NCBI GenBank assembly: GCA_017958545.1
Contig: JAGDCM010000108.1
Coordinates: 1 to 51,762 of the forward strand
DNA length: 51,762 bases
DNA from: Bacteroidaceae bacterium
GTDB lineage: Bacteria; Bacteroidota; Bacteroidia; Bacteroidales; Bacteroidaceae
Reading direction: 5' to 3'
Below, one piece after another: positions 37,046-45,591 of the stretch. The notes beneath the pieces were generated by a model. That model saw only the letters and a list, made by a program, of their open reading frames with translations, was not told the origin of the DNA and did not search any database. Position 1 is the first letter of the stretch. Every line of letters starts with the position of its first letter. The position numbers and the translations under genes are program-made.

Positions 37046-38434
37046 ATGAAAAAGAACATTCTGACAATCGTTGCACTGTTGTTGACCGTTATTGTCTTCG
37101 CACAGAAGACACCAAGAGAGGAAATACACGAGAATCTCCTGCTCTGCGCCTCGCAATACACCGCATACGTGGATCCGACGGCAAACGACAAGTTAACCCC
37201 CGCGCCGAAAGGCTACGAACCTTTCTATCTTTCACACTACGGAAGACACGGTTCCAGATGGCTCATTGAGCCATGGCAATATAATGAGGTGATGGATGTG
37301 TTGGAACGTGCACACCAATCTCAAGCACTTACCACAACAGGTGAACAACTGTACAACGAGATTAAGGAATGGATGCCGTCAACAAAAAAGCGTCTCGGAG
37401 AACTTTCTAATGTCGGCGAGCGTCAGCACCACCGCATCGGCAAGCGACTCACTGAACATTTCCCGGAGATTTTCGGTGCAAAGAACTGTGATGTGGATGC
37501 ACGTTCCACAGTGGTGATACGCTGTATTCTTTCTATGGAGGCAGAGTGTGAGGAACTGCTTGCATTCAATCCGCGCATCAGTATACACAACGACGTAAGT
37601 GAGAGCTTCCAATATTATCTGAATCAACCATGGAGCCAGCGTATAAAAGATGATCAGAAAGCACGTTGGAATGCCATGACATTCGACTACAAGAAAGAAT
37701 ACCGTCATCCCGAGCGTATGTGGAACATGTTGTTCAAGGACCCGTCATATCGAGATGAAAAGATAAAATCACGCAATCAGTTCATCAACCGTCTCTTCAA
37801 TATGGCGGCCAATATGCAAAGTCACGGACCTGTTCCCGGTTTGGCACCCGACGACCCTACCCTCTCATGGAAACATCAGAGTCAACCGCTCAACCTCTTC
37901 AAATACTTCACAGAAGAAGAAATCTTCGACCTTTGGAGAGTTGAGAATCTGGAGTGGTATATGAACTATGTTAGCGGCACAGCTCCTTTCACACAGGCAA
38001 ATCTGCTGTGGAATATAATTGAGACCTGCGACACCACGCTACACAAGGAGGACTACTATGGTGCCACGATGCGTTTCGGACATGAGGTGTGTGTGTTACC
38101 TTTTTCTGCACTCCTTGAATTGGGAGATGCCGGCAAACAGATTCCGCTCTCTGAAATGAACACTCTGTACGACCGCTGGGCTAATTTCAGAATCTTCCCG
38201 ATGGCCTGCAACGTACAACTCATTTTCTATCGTCCCACAAGCGGTCGCTGGGCCTCCAACTACACTGAGGGAGACGGTTCCATCCTAGTCAAGGCTCTGC
38301 TCAACGAGCGCGAAGTGACACTTCCCGTGAAAGCTGTCAGCGGCCCGTATGTACGGTGGAAAGATTTGCGTCAATACTATGCTGACAAACTGACAAACTA
38401 CACCAACAGCGCCGGCAGTCAAGAGAAAAAGTAA
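37046..38434 (+). CDS. Histidine phosphatase clade 2 (MINPP/phytase-like), secreted
   Basis: The 462-residue protein has a signal peptide (1-20, ending VIVFAQ) and the histidine acid phosphatase motif YGRHGSR (65-71) with catalytic His68. The second motif is FGHEVCVLPF, with His346 and Glu347 as the probable acid/base pair, as in MINPP-type inositol polyphosphatases. Bacteroidetes members hydrolyse phytate (inositol hexakisphosphate) or related phosphate esters in the periplasm or surface vesicles. Substrate assignment is inference. It follows tamL after 26 bp and precedes trmN6 by 7 bp, in the same operon. Confidence 0.88.
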   Translation: MKKNILTIVALLLTVIVFAQKTPREEIHENLLLCASQYTAYVDPTANDKLTPAPKGYEPFYLSHYGRHGSRWLIEPWQYNEVMDVLERAHQSQALTTTGEQLYNEIKEWMPSTKKRLGELSNVGERQHHRIGKRLTEHFPEIFGAKNCDVDARSTVVIRCILSMEAECEELLAFNPRISIHNDVSESFQYYLNQPWSQRIKDDQKARWNAMTFDYKKEYRHPERMWNMLFKDPSYRDEKIKSRNQFINRLFNMAANMQSHGPVPGLAPDDPTLSWKHQSQPLNLFKYFTEEEIFDLWRVENLEWYMNYVSGTAPFTQANLLWNIIETCDTTLHKEDYYGATMRFGHEVCVLPFSALLELGDAGKQIPLSEMNTLYDRWANFRIFPMACNVQLIFYRPTSGRWASNYTEGDGSILVKALLNEREVTLPVKAVSGPYVRWKDLRQYYADKLTNYTNSAGSQEKK

Positions 38435-38441
38435 CGCACAG

Positions 38442-39134
38442 GTGTTCCGTTTCAAGCAGTTTTTCATAGACGACAAGCGCTCTGCCATGAAGGTCGGCAC
38501 CGATGGCGTGCTGCTTGGAGCTTGGGCGACCTGTCTTCCTGAAGAGGATGGTAAAATGCCTCGTATTGTGGATATCGGATGCGGCTGCGGACTCATCACA
38601 CTGATGATGGCACAACGCTTTCCCGGGACTCATGTTACAGGTATTGACATCGATGCTTCGTCCGTTGAAGATGCACGGACCAATATTGCTGTCTCGCCGT
38701 TTGCCGACAGGATTGATCTCATACACGCAGACTTTCTTACCCTGCCTCCCGTACATGAATCTGTCTTCTACGTATGTAATCCCCCGTTTTACACAGAAGA
38801 CACCGTAGCACCCGACCAGCGACGTGCCACTGCGCGGCATCACAGTTCCCTGCCTCTCAACTCCCTTGTGACATACATAAAAGGCTCCAGTCTCTCTATC
38901 ATACTGCCCGCACAACAGGAATCGTCTTTTCTCTCCCTGTGTCACAGCAACGGTATGCATCTAAGCCGTATCTGTCATGTACGTACGACTGAGAAAAAAG
39001 AACCGAAAAGAGTAATGATGGAAGTTACGTCTGCCGCTGTTGAAAACATTGAACGGACTACTCTCACCCTGATGACATCAGACGGGAAACGCAGTGAAGA
39101 ATACGCTTCTCTCTGCCGCGACTTCTATTTATAG
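38442..39134 (+). CDS. trmN6: tRNA1(Val) (adenine37-N6)-methyltransferase TrmN6
   Basis: This SAM-dependent enzyme methylates A37 of tRNA1-Val. The 230-residue protein begins FRFKQFFIDDKRSAMKVGTDGVLLGAW, the family's signature start. It has SAM motif I IVDIGCGCGLIT (42-53), an acidic motif II (GIDID) and the N6-adenine catalytic motif NPPFY (113-117). The start is GTG at 38442-38444. Its last codons overlap the end of the convergent uxaA gene by 6 bp. Confidence 0.93.
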   Translation: MFRFKQFFIDDKRSAMKVGTDGVLLGAWATCLPEEDGKMPRIVDIGCGCGLITLMMAQRFPGTHVTGIDIDASSVEDARTNIAVSPFADRIDLIHADFLTLPPVHESVFYVCNPPFYTEDTVAPDQRRATARHHSSLPLNSLVTYIKGSSLSIILPAQQESSFLSLCHSNGMHLSRICHVRTTEKKEPKRVMMEVTSAAVENIERTTLTLMTSDGKRSEEYASLCRDFYL

Positions 39135-40577
39135 GGTCACTCCATTCTTCCAAATGGACATACCGTGAATCCCGGCACGTTCACTGGATGTCTTTTCACC
39201 GGAAGCCACACTTATCACTTTGGAGATGAAACGTGGCAGCATCGTCTCCATTGTCTCATCCTCAACGAGAGGACCTGCGCAGAAATCCACCCAATGAGGT
39301 TTCTTTTCTGCAAGAACTGAATTCGTTGCTACCTTAATGGTGGGCACACAGCATCCGAACGGTGTGCCGCGTCCCGTAGTAAACAGTACTAACTGACATC
39401 CTGCTGCTGCAAGTGCTGTCGCAGCAACGAGGTCGTTACCCGGAGCACACAGAAGATGCAATCCACGGCATCCGTCTTTCAAACGTTCTCCATACTGCAA
39501 TACACCCATCACCGCACTGTTTCCAGACTTTTGAGTGCAACCGAGAGCCTTCTCTTCAAGCGTAGAAATACCGCCAGCCTTATTACCCGGTGAGGGATTT
39601 TCACCAACAGGCTCGCCGTGAGATAAGAAATACTCCTTAAAGTTATTAATTAAATCAATAATATCGTCTTTTATCCGCGGCGTGGCAGCTCTTGCCATAA
39701 GAAGATGCTCCGCTCCGAACATCTCGGGAACCTCCGTCAACACCGTCACTCCAGCGTGTTTCTGTGTGAGCCAGTCGGAAAAATGTCCGAGGAGAGGATT
39801 TGCCGTGATACCGGAGAGTCCATCCGAACCGCCGCATTTCAATCCCACCCGCAGAGAAGACAGCGGACAGGGCTGACGCTTGTCATCGGCGCAGACCGTG
39901 AGTATCTCCTCCAGTTGACGTACGCCCTCTTCCACCTCATCGCCTTCTATCTCTTGACAGGTTATGAAACGCACACGCTCTTCATCCACCTCTCCACAAA
40001 ACTCACGGAAAACTTTGGGCTGATTATTCTCACACCCCAATCCTACCACCAATACACCGCCGGCATTGGGATGATGCACCAGAGCACGCAGGATACGTCT
40101 TGTTGCTTCGTGGTCTTCGCTCAACTGCGAGCAACCGAAATTGTGCTCCCACACCCGGATATCAATGCCGCATCGCTTTGATTCACCTTTTGCCTCGACA
40201 GCATTTTTTATCTGCTGGCATATACCGTTGACGCAACCGACCGTTGGAATAATCCACAACTCATTACGAACTCCCACACGGCCATCACCGCGAAGATATC
40301 CCATAAATGTATCATCGGAATCTGTTGCAGGAAGAGGGGCCTCCGTCAACGTTATTGCACCGTAATCAAGACGTCCTTGCAGATTCGTTTTTATATCGTT
40401 GTGGTCGATATACTCCCCCCTGTGCACATCTCGCGTGACATGACCTATCGGAAAGCCGTATTTTATCACCTGCTCTCCTGCCGACAAATCACAGAGTGCC
40501 ATTTTGTGTCCGGAATACTCTCCCCGCAGACACACTTGGACATTATCCGACGGATGTATCTGGATGAAATCCTTCAT
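39129..40577 (-). CDS. uxaA: Altronate dehydratase UxaA
   Basis: UxaA dehydrates D-altronate to 2-keto-3-deoxygluconate in galacturonate breakdown. The 482-residue protein has an N-terminal SAF domain (FIQIHPSDNVQVCLRG...YGFPIGHVTRDVHRGEYIDHNDI) and the altronate/galactarate dehydratase core (GYLRGDGRVGVRNELWIIPTVGCVN, GCENNQPKVF, GLKCGGSDGLSGITANPLLG, TGRGTPFGCCVPTIKVATNS). The ATG at 40575-40577 overlaps the uxaB stop as TGATG; a TTG one codon earlier is also possible. It is the last gene of the mmd-uxaBA unit, converging with trmN6. Confidence 0.95.
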   Translation of the reverse strand: MKDFIQIHPSDNVQVCLRGEYSGHKMALCDLSAGEQVIKYGFPIGHVTRDVHRGEYIDHNDIKTNLQGRLDYGAITLTEAPLPATDSDDTFMGYLRGDGRVGVRNELWIIPTVGCVNGICQQIKNAVEAKGESKRCGIDIRVWEHNFGCSQLSEDHEATRRILRALVHHPNAGGVLVVGLGCENNQPKVFREFCGEVDEERVRFITCQEIEGDEVEEGVRQLEEILTVCADDKRQPCPLSSLRVGLKCGGSDGLSGITANPLLGHFSDWLTQKHAGVTVLTEVPEMFGAEHLLMARAATPRIKDDIIDLINNFKEYFLSHGEPVGENPSPGNKAGGISTLEEKALGCTQKSGNSAVMGVLQYGERLKDGCRGLHLLCAPGNDLVAATALAAAGCQLVLFTTGRGTPFGCCVPTIKVATNSVLAEKKPHWVDFCAGPLVEDETMETMLPRFISKVISVASGEKTSSERAGIHGMSIWKNGVTL

Positions 40578-41752
40578 CAACGTTTTTTCTGATAATCAAC
40601 TATCGCTGCAAGTCCCTCCACGATACATTGAGGTAAATGACCTGTGCGATTCCAATAGGAAAGAAGAGCGGGCATGTCGCGTGTCTCGAATTTAGACATT
40701 GCGTTGAGCATTATACTCTCCAACTTATGGTCAATGAAAGGATTCAGGAAACGCTGACGCAACTGTGCTATATAGCTGTCCAATTCTTCTTTCTGGAATC
40801 TGTCGCCCTCCAAGAGAGAAGGCATAAGTTCCTCTTGCATCAGTTTTTCCACGAACTGCCTCATCTCAGCGTTTTCCATCGCTTCTCTCACGGTCTCTAT
40901 CCCGCGTCGCAGTCCCTCGGCAGCCATCACAGTGTGTGTACCGTTAAGCAGCGTCACTTTGCGCTCATGATAAGGTGTCTCGTCATCAGTAATAACGACA
41001 TTGAGTCCACACCGCGTCACAGGGAATTCTTTCTCAAGAGACTCCGGCGAAATACCTTCTGGATGCTCTATCACCCACAAGTGATACGGCTCGCATGCTA
41101 CCGCCATAGCATCTCCTTCTACAGATGTATCCCGTCCCGTAACAATACGGTCAACAAGTGTCGTGCAGAAATGGCATGAATCTTCCACCCACCTGCGGAA
41201 CGAATCAGGCAGGCTCCACAGCTCCACATACTGCATCACACACTGTCTTAGGCATTTACCGTTACCGAAGATGAGCTCGCATGGGAGAATTATCATCCCC
41301 TTCGATGCATCGCCGCCGAAATGGCGGAAACGCTCGTAAAGCCACTGAGTCAACTTGGCGGGATACGAGGTCGGAGGAGTATCGTCTAGTTTACAGGAAC
41401 TGTCAAAAGCAATTCCCGCCTCGGTGGTATTGGACACCACAAAACGGAGGCTCTCCACATGAGCCAGCGACATATAGTCTGCATACTCGCTCACAGGATT
41501 CACACAACGGCTCACGCACGTCACCTCCTCTACGCTGTCCACACGTCCACCATCGGCATCAAGACCTCTCTGATGCACATGATAGCGACAATTCTGCCCT
41601 CGAAGAGACTCTATAGTGGCAGTGCTGCCCCTAGGGGACAGCACCACAACAGAACCGTTGAAATCCGTTTCACGGTTCATCCGCTCCACAATCCATTCGA
41701 CGAAGGCACGAAGGAAGTTACCCTCGCCGAACTGTATTATCTTTTCCTTCAC
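40577..41752 (-). CDS. uxaB: Tagaturonate reductase UxaB, C-terminally short
   Basis: UxaB reduces D-tagaturonate to D-altronate with NADH. The protein starts IIQFGEGNFLRAFVEW and has VVSNTTEAGI, SYPAKLTQWLYERF, ILPCELI, FCTTLVDRIVTG and YHERKVTLLNGTHTV, all typical of the long-chain mannitol dehydrogenase family. It has only 391 residues; the E. coli enzyme has about 480. The frame stops after GLAAIVDYQKKR, and the last 85-90 residues of the family are absent. The stop is immediately overlapped by uxaA. The active-site region is intact, so it may still work, but this is unproven. Confidence 0.92.
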   Translation of the reverse strand: MKEKIIQFGEGNFLRAFVEWIVERMNRETDFNGSVVVLSPRGSTATIESLRGQNCRYHVHQRGLDADGGRVDSVEEVTCVSRCVNPVSEYADYMSLAHVESLRFVVSNTTEAGIAFDSSCKLDDTPPTSYPAKLTQWLYERFRHFGGDASKGMIILPCELIFGNGKCLRQCVMQYVELWSLPDSFRRWVEDSCHFCTTLVDRIVTGRDTSVEGDAMAVACEPYHLWVIEHPEGISPESLEKEFPVTRCGLNVVITDDETPYHERKVTLLNGTHTVMAAEGLRRGIETVREAMENAEMRQFVEKLMQEELMPSLLEGDRFQKEELDSYIAQLRQRFLNPFIDHKLESIMLNAMSKFETRDMPALLSYWNRTGHLPQCIVEGLAAIVDYQKKR

Positions 41753-41764
41753 CTTACAAGATTA

Positions 41765-43045
41765 TTAGCCCAAGAAGCTCAGGAGAATACCGGCTGCTAC
41801 GGCACTGCCAATCACGCCGGCCACATTCGGTCCCATGGCATGCATGAGAAGGAAGTTGCGAGGATCGGCCTTCTGACCTTCCACCTGACTTACACGAGCG
41901 GCCATCGGAACGGCACTCACACCGGCAGAACCGATCAGCGGATTTATCTTCTCCTTGAGGAACAGATTCATCAGTTTTGCCAACAACACACCGCCAGCTG
42001 TACCGCAACCGAATGCCACGATACCCACACAGAGTATGGAAAGTGTCTGCATATTGAGGAAAGCCTCAGCAGTTGCAGTTGCACCCACCGTAGTACCGAG
42101 GAAGATGACAACAATGTTGTTGAGCTCGTTCTGGGCAGCCTTTGACAGGCGATCCACCACTCCGCTCTCCTTCATCAGATTGCCCAGCATCAGACAGCCG
42201 ATAAGAGTAGCGGCAGAAGGCAGAATCAGACTTACCACAATAGCCACGATGATGGGGAACAGCATCTTCTCGCGCTTCGACACCTCGCGGAGCTGCGACA
42301 TACGTATCATACGCTCCTTCTTTGTTGTGAGCATACGCATGATAGGAGGCTGGATAACCGGTACCAAAGCCATGTATGAATACGCAGCCACAGCGATAGG
42401 ACCGAGCAGTTCAGGAGCCAGCTTCGTTGTGAGGAATATGGCCGTAGGACCGTCCGCACCGCCGATGATACCAATGGATGCGGCCTGTTCCGGAGTGAAA
42501 CCGAACCAATCCATCTGTGTCACAAGGAAGGTGGCAAAGATACCAATCTGTGCTGCGGCACCGAGCAGAAGACTCTTGGGATTTGCGATAAGAGGACCGA
42601 AATCTGTCATCGCACCCACGCCGAGGAATATCAGACAGGGATATACACCGGCCTTCACACCGATATACAGGATATCGAGCAGACCGCCCTCCGCCATGAT
42701 ATGACGGTAAGAGTGATAGAAAGGACTCTCGGGATTGAGGAACTCATCATTCCACATCGCGGAGTGGAAAAGTCCTGCGAAAGGCAGGTTGGTGAGTATC
42801 ATACCGAAAGCGATGGGCAGCAGAAGGAGCGGTTCGTATTCCTTCTTGATGGCCAGGAACAGCAGGAAACATCCCACGGCAATCATCACGGCATTCTTCC
42901 ATCCGTCGCCCTGGAAGAAGGACATGAGTCCCATCTCGTTCCAGAACTTATTCATGCCGCTTGCCAAATCAAAACTTGAGGTGTCGGCTGCCACCATCGG
43001 CAATGCCACGACCATCAGGAGAAACACTACAAGTATCTTTTTCAT
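41765..43045 (-). CDS. mmdB: Na+-translocating decarboxylase beta subunit (methylmalonyl-CoA decarboxylase MmdB)
   Basis: This integral membrane subunit decarboxylates carboxybiotin and exports Na+. From ATG 43043-43045 it has 426 residues with an N-terminal signal-like segment ([20 protein letters not shown]). Later features are [27 protein letters not shown], the strongly conserved [14 protein letters not shown] and the terminal [17 protein letters not shown] frame reaching 43120 adds 25 residues that overlap the biotin-carrier gene and was rejected. With mmdA, the small subunit and the biotin carrier it forms a complete decarboxylase complex. It lies 12 bp upstream of uxaB. Confidence 0.94.
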   Translation of the reverse strand: MKKILVVFLLMVVALPMVAADTSSFDLASGMNKFWNEMGLMSFFQGDGWKNAVMIAVGCFLLFLAIKKEYEPLLLLPIAFGMILTNLPFAGLFHSAMWNDEFLNPESPFYHSYRHIMAEGGLLDILYIGVKAGVYPCLIFLGVGAMTDFGPLIANPKSLLLGAAAQIGIFATFLVTQMDWFGFTPEQAASIGIIGGADGPTAIFLTTKLAPELLGPIAVAAYSYMALVPVIQPPIMRMLTTKKERMIRMSQLREVSKREKMLFPIIVAIVVSLILPSAATLIGCLMLGNLMKESGVVDRLSKAAQNELNNIVVIFLGTTVGATATAEAFLNMQTLSILCVGIVAFGCGTAGGVLLAKLMNLFLKEKINPLIGSAGVSAVPMAARVSQVEGQKADPRNFLLMHAMGPNVAGVIGSAVAAGILLSFLG

Positions 43046-43076
43046 AGTATCAGACGTCTTGATTTCTCCGTTTGAT

Positions 43077-43508
43077 TTATGCCAGTTCCACGAGTGCCTG
43101 ACCGGTATCCACCTGGTCACCTGCTGCCACGAGGACAGACTTCACCGTGCCACCGAACTCGGTGGTGATATCGTTCTCCATCTTCATTGCCTCGAGCACA
43201 ACGACAGCCTGACCGGCAGCCACGGTATCGCCCGCCTTGACGAGCACCTGTGTAATCTTACCGTTCAGAGGAGCCGTCACAGCGCTGGAAGCACCTGCAG
43301 AGGGTTGTGCGGCGGGTTTGGTTGCTACGGGAGCCACAGGAGCGGGAGCGGGAGCATGCTTCACCACCGGCTTCGGAGCAGGCTTGCGATCAGGCAGTTC
43401 TACATTATAAATCTTGCCGTCGACAGTCACTTCCAGACCGCCGTCCTCTTGCTCGACAACAGAAGCCAGATATTCCTTGTCGGCAATTTTAAACTTATAC
43501 TCTTTCAT
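43077..43508 (-). CDS. mmdC: Biotin carboxyl carrier subunit of the decarboxylase (MmdC-like)
   Basis: The 143-residue protein carries the biotinyl domain: [20 protein letters not shown], then [10 protein letters not shown] with the biotin-accepting Lys109. A flexible Ala/Pro linker (about 42-72) joins it to an N-terminal beta segment ([20 protein letters not shown]). It shuttles the carboxyl group from the transferase subunit to the membrane beta subunit. It lies 8 bp after the small OadG-like gene and 31 bp before mmdB. Confidence 0.95.
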   Translation of the reverse strand: MKEYKFKIADKEYLASVVEQEDGGLEVTVDGKIYNVELPDRKPAPKPVVKHAPAPAPVAPVATKPAAQPSAGASSAVTAPLNGKITQVLVKAGDTVAAGQAVVVLEAMKMENDITTEFGGTVKSVLVAAGDQVDTGQALVELA

Positions 43509-43516
43509 ATTTCTTT

Positions 43517-43861
43517 TTATAATCTGGGGTTAAGAACAGCATGCCACTGACTGGCAGCCTGATTTATTGTTATCACACCACTCTCGTCATCATGAGCACG
43601 AGAGAGAAACAGATGCACTGCCACAGCCACAGCTGCCAGGCGCTCGTCTTCTGCATCCGTACTGGGTTTACCTGCCAGCAGGGGCTCCTCCGGTGCCGGA
43701 GCGACGTCCAGCACACGAGGTCCCTTGGCATGGGGTGCCTTTGCAGCTATCACACTGAAGATATGCAGCACGCCCACCAGCAGAACGAGTATCACGAACA
43801 CCACGCCGATGCTGATGCCTGCCATCATCCATGTGGATTCCGTTATTGTCAATATTGTCAT
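43517..43861 (-). CDS. mmdD: OadG-like small membrane subunit (MmdD)
   Basis: The 114-residue protein has one N-terminal membrane helix (GISIGVVFVILVLLVGVLHIFSVIA) and a hydrophilic tail with DDESGVITINQAASQW. Both the size and the single helix fit the gamma/delta subunit that stabilises Na+-pumping decarboxylase complexes. Assignment rests mainly on the helix and on its position between mmdA (27 bp) and the biotin carrier (8 bp). Confidence 0.85.
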   Translation of the reverse strand: MTILTITESTWMMAGISIGVVFVILVLLVGVLHIFSVIAAKAPHAKGPRVLDVAPAPEEPLLAGKPSTDAEDERLAAVAVAVHLFLSRAHDDESGVITINQAASQWHAVLNPRL

Positions 43862-43888
43862 AATCGTAATGCTTTATCCTTTCGGGTA

Positions 43889-45460
43889 TTACAAAGGAAT
43901 GTTACCGTGCTTCTTTGCAGGGTTGGTCACTCTCTTGTTCTCCAACTGTGCCAGAGCGCGACAGATGCGGAAGCGGGTGTTGCGAGGCTCGATGACATCG
44001 TCGATGTAGCCGTACTTAGCTGCCTGATAAGGATTGGAGAAGAGGTTCTCATACTCGGCAATCTTGTCTGCAAGGAACTGCTTTGCTTCCTCCTCCTTAC
44101 CCTCGTCCTTGAGAGCCTTTGCCTCCTTGGCGTAGAGCACAGAAGCGGCACCGCTTGCACCCATCACAGCAATCTCTGCAGAAGGCCATGCGTAGTTGGC
44201 ATCACCGCGAAGCTGCTTACATGACATCACGATATGACTGCCGCCGTAACTCTTTCTCAGGGTGATAGTCACTTTGGGCACTGTGCACTCTCCATAAGCG
44301 TAGAGCAACTTGGCACCGTGCAGAATCACGGCGTTGTACTCCTGACCCGTGCCGGGCAGGAAGCCCGGAACGTCCACGAGAGTCACAATGGGAATATTGA
44401 ACGCATCGCAGAAGCGCACGAAACGGGCGCCCTTGCGCGAAGCATTGCAGTCGAGCACACCGGCCAACTGCTTGGGCTGATTGGCTACGATACCCACGGT
44501 TTCACCGTTGAAACGGGCAAAACCGATAATAATGTTCTTTGCAAACTTGGGCTGCACCTCGAAGAACTCTCCATTGTCCACAATACCGGCAATCACCTCA
44601 TACATATCGTAGGGCTGGTTGGGGTTGTCGGGCAGTATCTCGTTGAGGAAGTCTGCCTTGCGGTCGATGGGGTCTGTACACTCCACGCGGGGTGTCTTCT
44701 CCAGATTGTTCTGGGGAATGTAGCTCAAGAGCTGCTTCAGCATTGCGATAGCCTCTTCCTCGGTGGCTGCGGTGAAGTGCGTCACACCGCTCTTGGTGGA
44801 ATGCACCGATGCACCGCCCAACTGCTCCTGAGTCACCACTTCGCCAAGCACTGCCTTGACGGGACCGGGACCTGTAAGGAACATATAGCTGCTGTTCTCC
44901 ACCATCAGGGTGAAGTCGGTCAGCGCGGGAGAATATACGGCACCGCCGGCGCAGGGACCCATGATAGCTGAGATCTGTGGAATCACGCCGGAAGCCATAA
45001 TGTTGCGCTGGAAGATTTCAGAGTAACCGGCCAGAGCATTGATACCTTCCTGCAGACGTGCGCCGCCGGAATCGTTCAGACCGATAACAGGAGCACCCAC
45101 CTTCATGGCAATGTCCATCACCTTGCATATCTTGGAGGCCAGCATCTCTGAGAGTGAACCGGCACTTACCGTGAAGTCCTGGGCGAAGACATACACCAGA
45201 CGACCGTTGATGGTACCGCTACCGGTCACCACGCCGTCGCCAAGATAGTGCTTCTTCTCCATACCGAAGTTCGTGCAACGGTGCTGCACAAACATATCCA
45301 TCTCCTCAAAACTACCCTCGTCGAGCAGCATGTTGATACGCTCACGAGCTGTGTACTTACCCTTCTCGTGCTGTTTTGCGATGGCCTTTTCACCACCGCC
45401 CAGACGAGCCTTGGCACGGAGCTCGACGAGTTCCTTGATTTTTTCTGCTTGATTGCTCAT
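43889..45460 (-). CDS. mmdA: Methylmalonyl-CoA decarboxylase alpha subunit (carboxyltransferase) MmdA
   Basis: MmdA transfers the carboxyl group of (S)-methylmalonyl-CoA to the biotin carrier. The 523-residue carboxyltransferase shows [80 protein letters not shown] and [12 protein letters not shown]. The same fold occurs in propionyl-CoA carboxylase beta, but the flanking OadG-like, biotin-carrier and beta subunits support the Na+-pumping decarboxylase. In Bacteroidales this pathway turns succinate into propionate. It heads a six-gene unit ending in uxaBA and has a TACCTTTG box 43 bp upstream. Confidence 0.94.
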   Translation of the reverse strand: MSNQAEKIKELVELRAKARLGGGEKAIAKQHEKGKYTARERINMLLDEGSFEEMDMFVQHRCTNFGMEKKHYLGDGVVTGSGTINGRLVYVFAQDFTVSAGSLSEMLASKICKVMDIAMKVGAPVIGLNDSGGARLQEGINALAGYSEIFQRNIMASGVIPQISAIMGPCAGGAVYSPALTDFTLMVENSSYMFLTGPGPVKAVLGEVVTQEQLGGASVHSTKSGVTHFTAATEEEAIAMLKQLLSYIPQNNLEKTPRVECTDPIDRKADFLNEILPDNPNQPYDMYEVIAGIVDNGEFFEVQPKFAKNIIIGFARFNGETVGIVANQPKQLAGVLDCNASRKGARFVRFCDAFNIPIVTLVDVPGFLPGTGQEYNAVILHGAKLLYAYGECTVPKVTITLRKSYGGSHIVMSCKQLRGDANYAWPSAEIAVMGASGAASVLYAKEAKALKDEGKEEEAKQFLADKIAEYENLFSNPYQAAKYGYIDDVIEPRNTRFRICRALAQLENKRVTNPAKKHGNIPL

Positions 45461-45503
45461 TGTTATATGAATTTTATAGCTGTTTATATTGCAATACCAA
45501 CTG

Positions 45504-45511
45504 CAAAGGTA
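45504..45511 (-). promoter_or_regulatory. -7 box (TACCTTTG) for the mmd-uxaBA operon
   Basis: TACCTTTG on the minus strand ends 43 bp before the mmdA ATG. The expected -33 position falls in the heptad repeat at 45519-45546, and no exact TTTG is present at 19-21 bp. Confidence 0.65.
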
Positions 45512-45518
45512 CGAAAAA

Positions 45519-45546
45519 GTTAAGAGTTGAAAGTTGAGAGTCGGGA
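45519..45546. repeat. Heptad tandem repeat between the divergent mmdA and MATE promoters
   Basis: Four 7-bp units are read: gttaaga, gttgaaa, gttgaga, gtcggga. On the other strand the motif is TCTCAAC, a rotation of the ctctcaa unit found upstream of the TetR gene, so the two arrays share a core in opposite orientation. Confidence 0.75.
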
Positions 45547-45551
45547 GTTTT

Positions 45552-45583
45552 TTTGGATAAACAAAATATTTTTGCTACTTTTG
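45552..45583 (+). promoter_or_regulatory. Promoter of the MATE gene: TTTG - 20 bp - TACTTTTG
   Basis: TTTG (45552-45555) and TACTTTTG (45576-45583) are separated by exactly 20 bp. The -7 box ends 8 nt before ATG 45592, so the predicted 5' leader is about 5 nt. Confidence 0.85.
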
Positions 45584-45591
45584 CCTGCGAA

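Noticed and set aside
28131..39134. Horizontal acquisition of the TamBL operon
   Set aside because: Codon use, tight spacing and gene content look native; there are no mobile genes or flanking repeats beyond the heptads.
43046..43120. N-terminal extension of MmdB
   Set aside because: It overlaps the biotin-carrier gene and precedes a normal membrane-targeting start at 43045.
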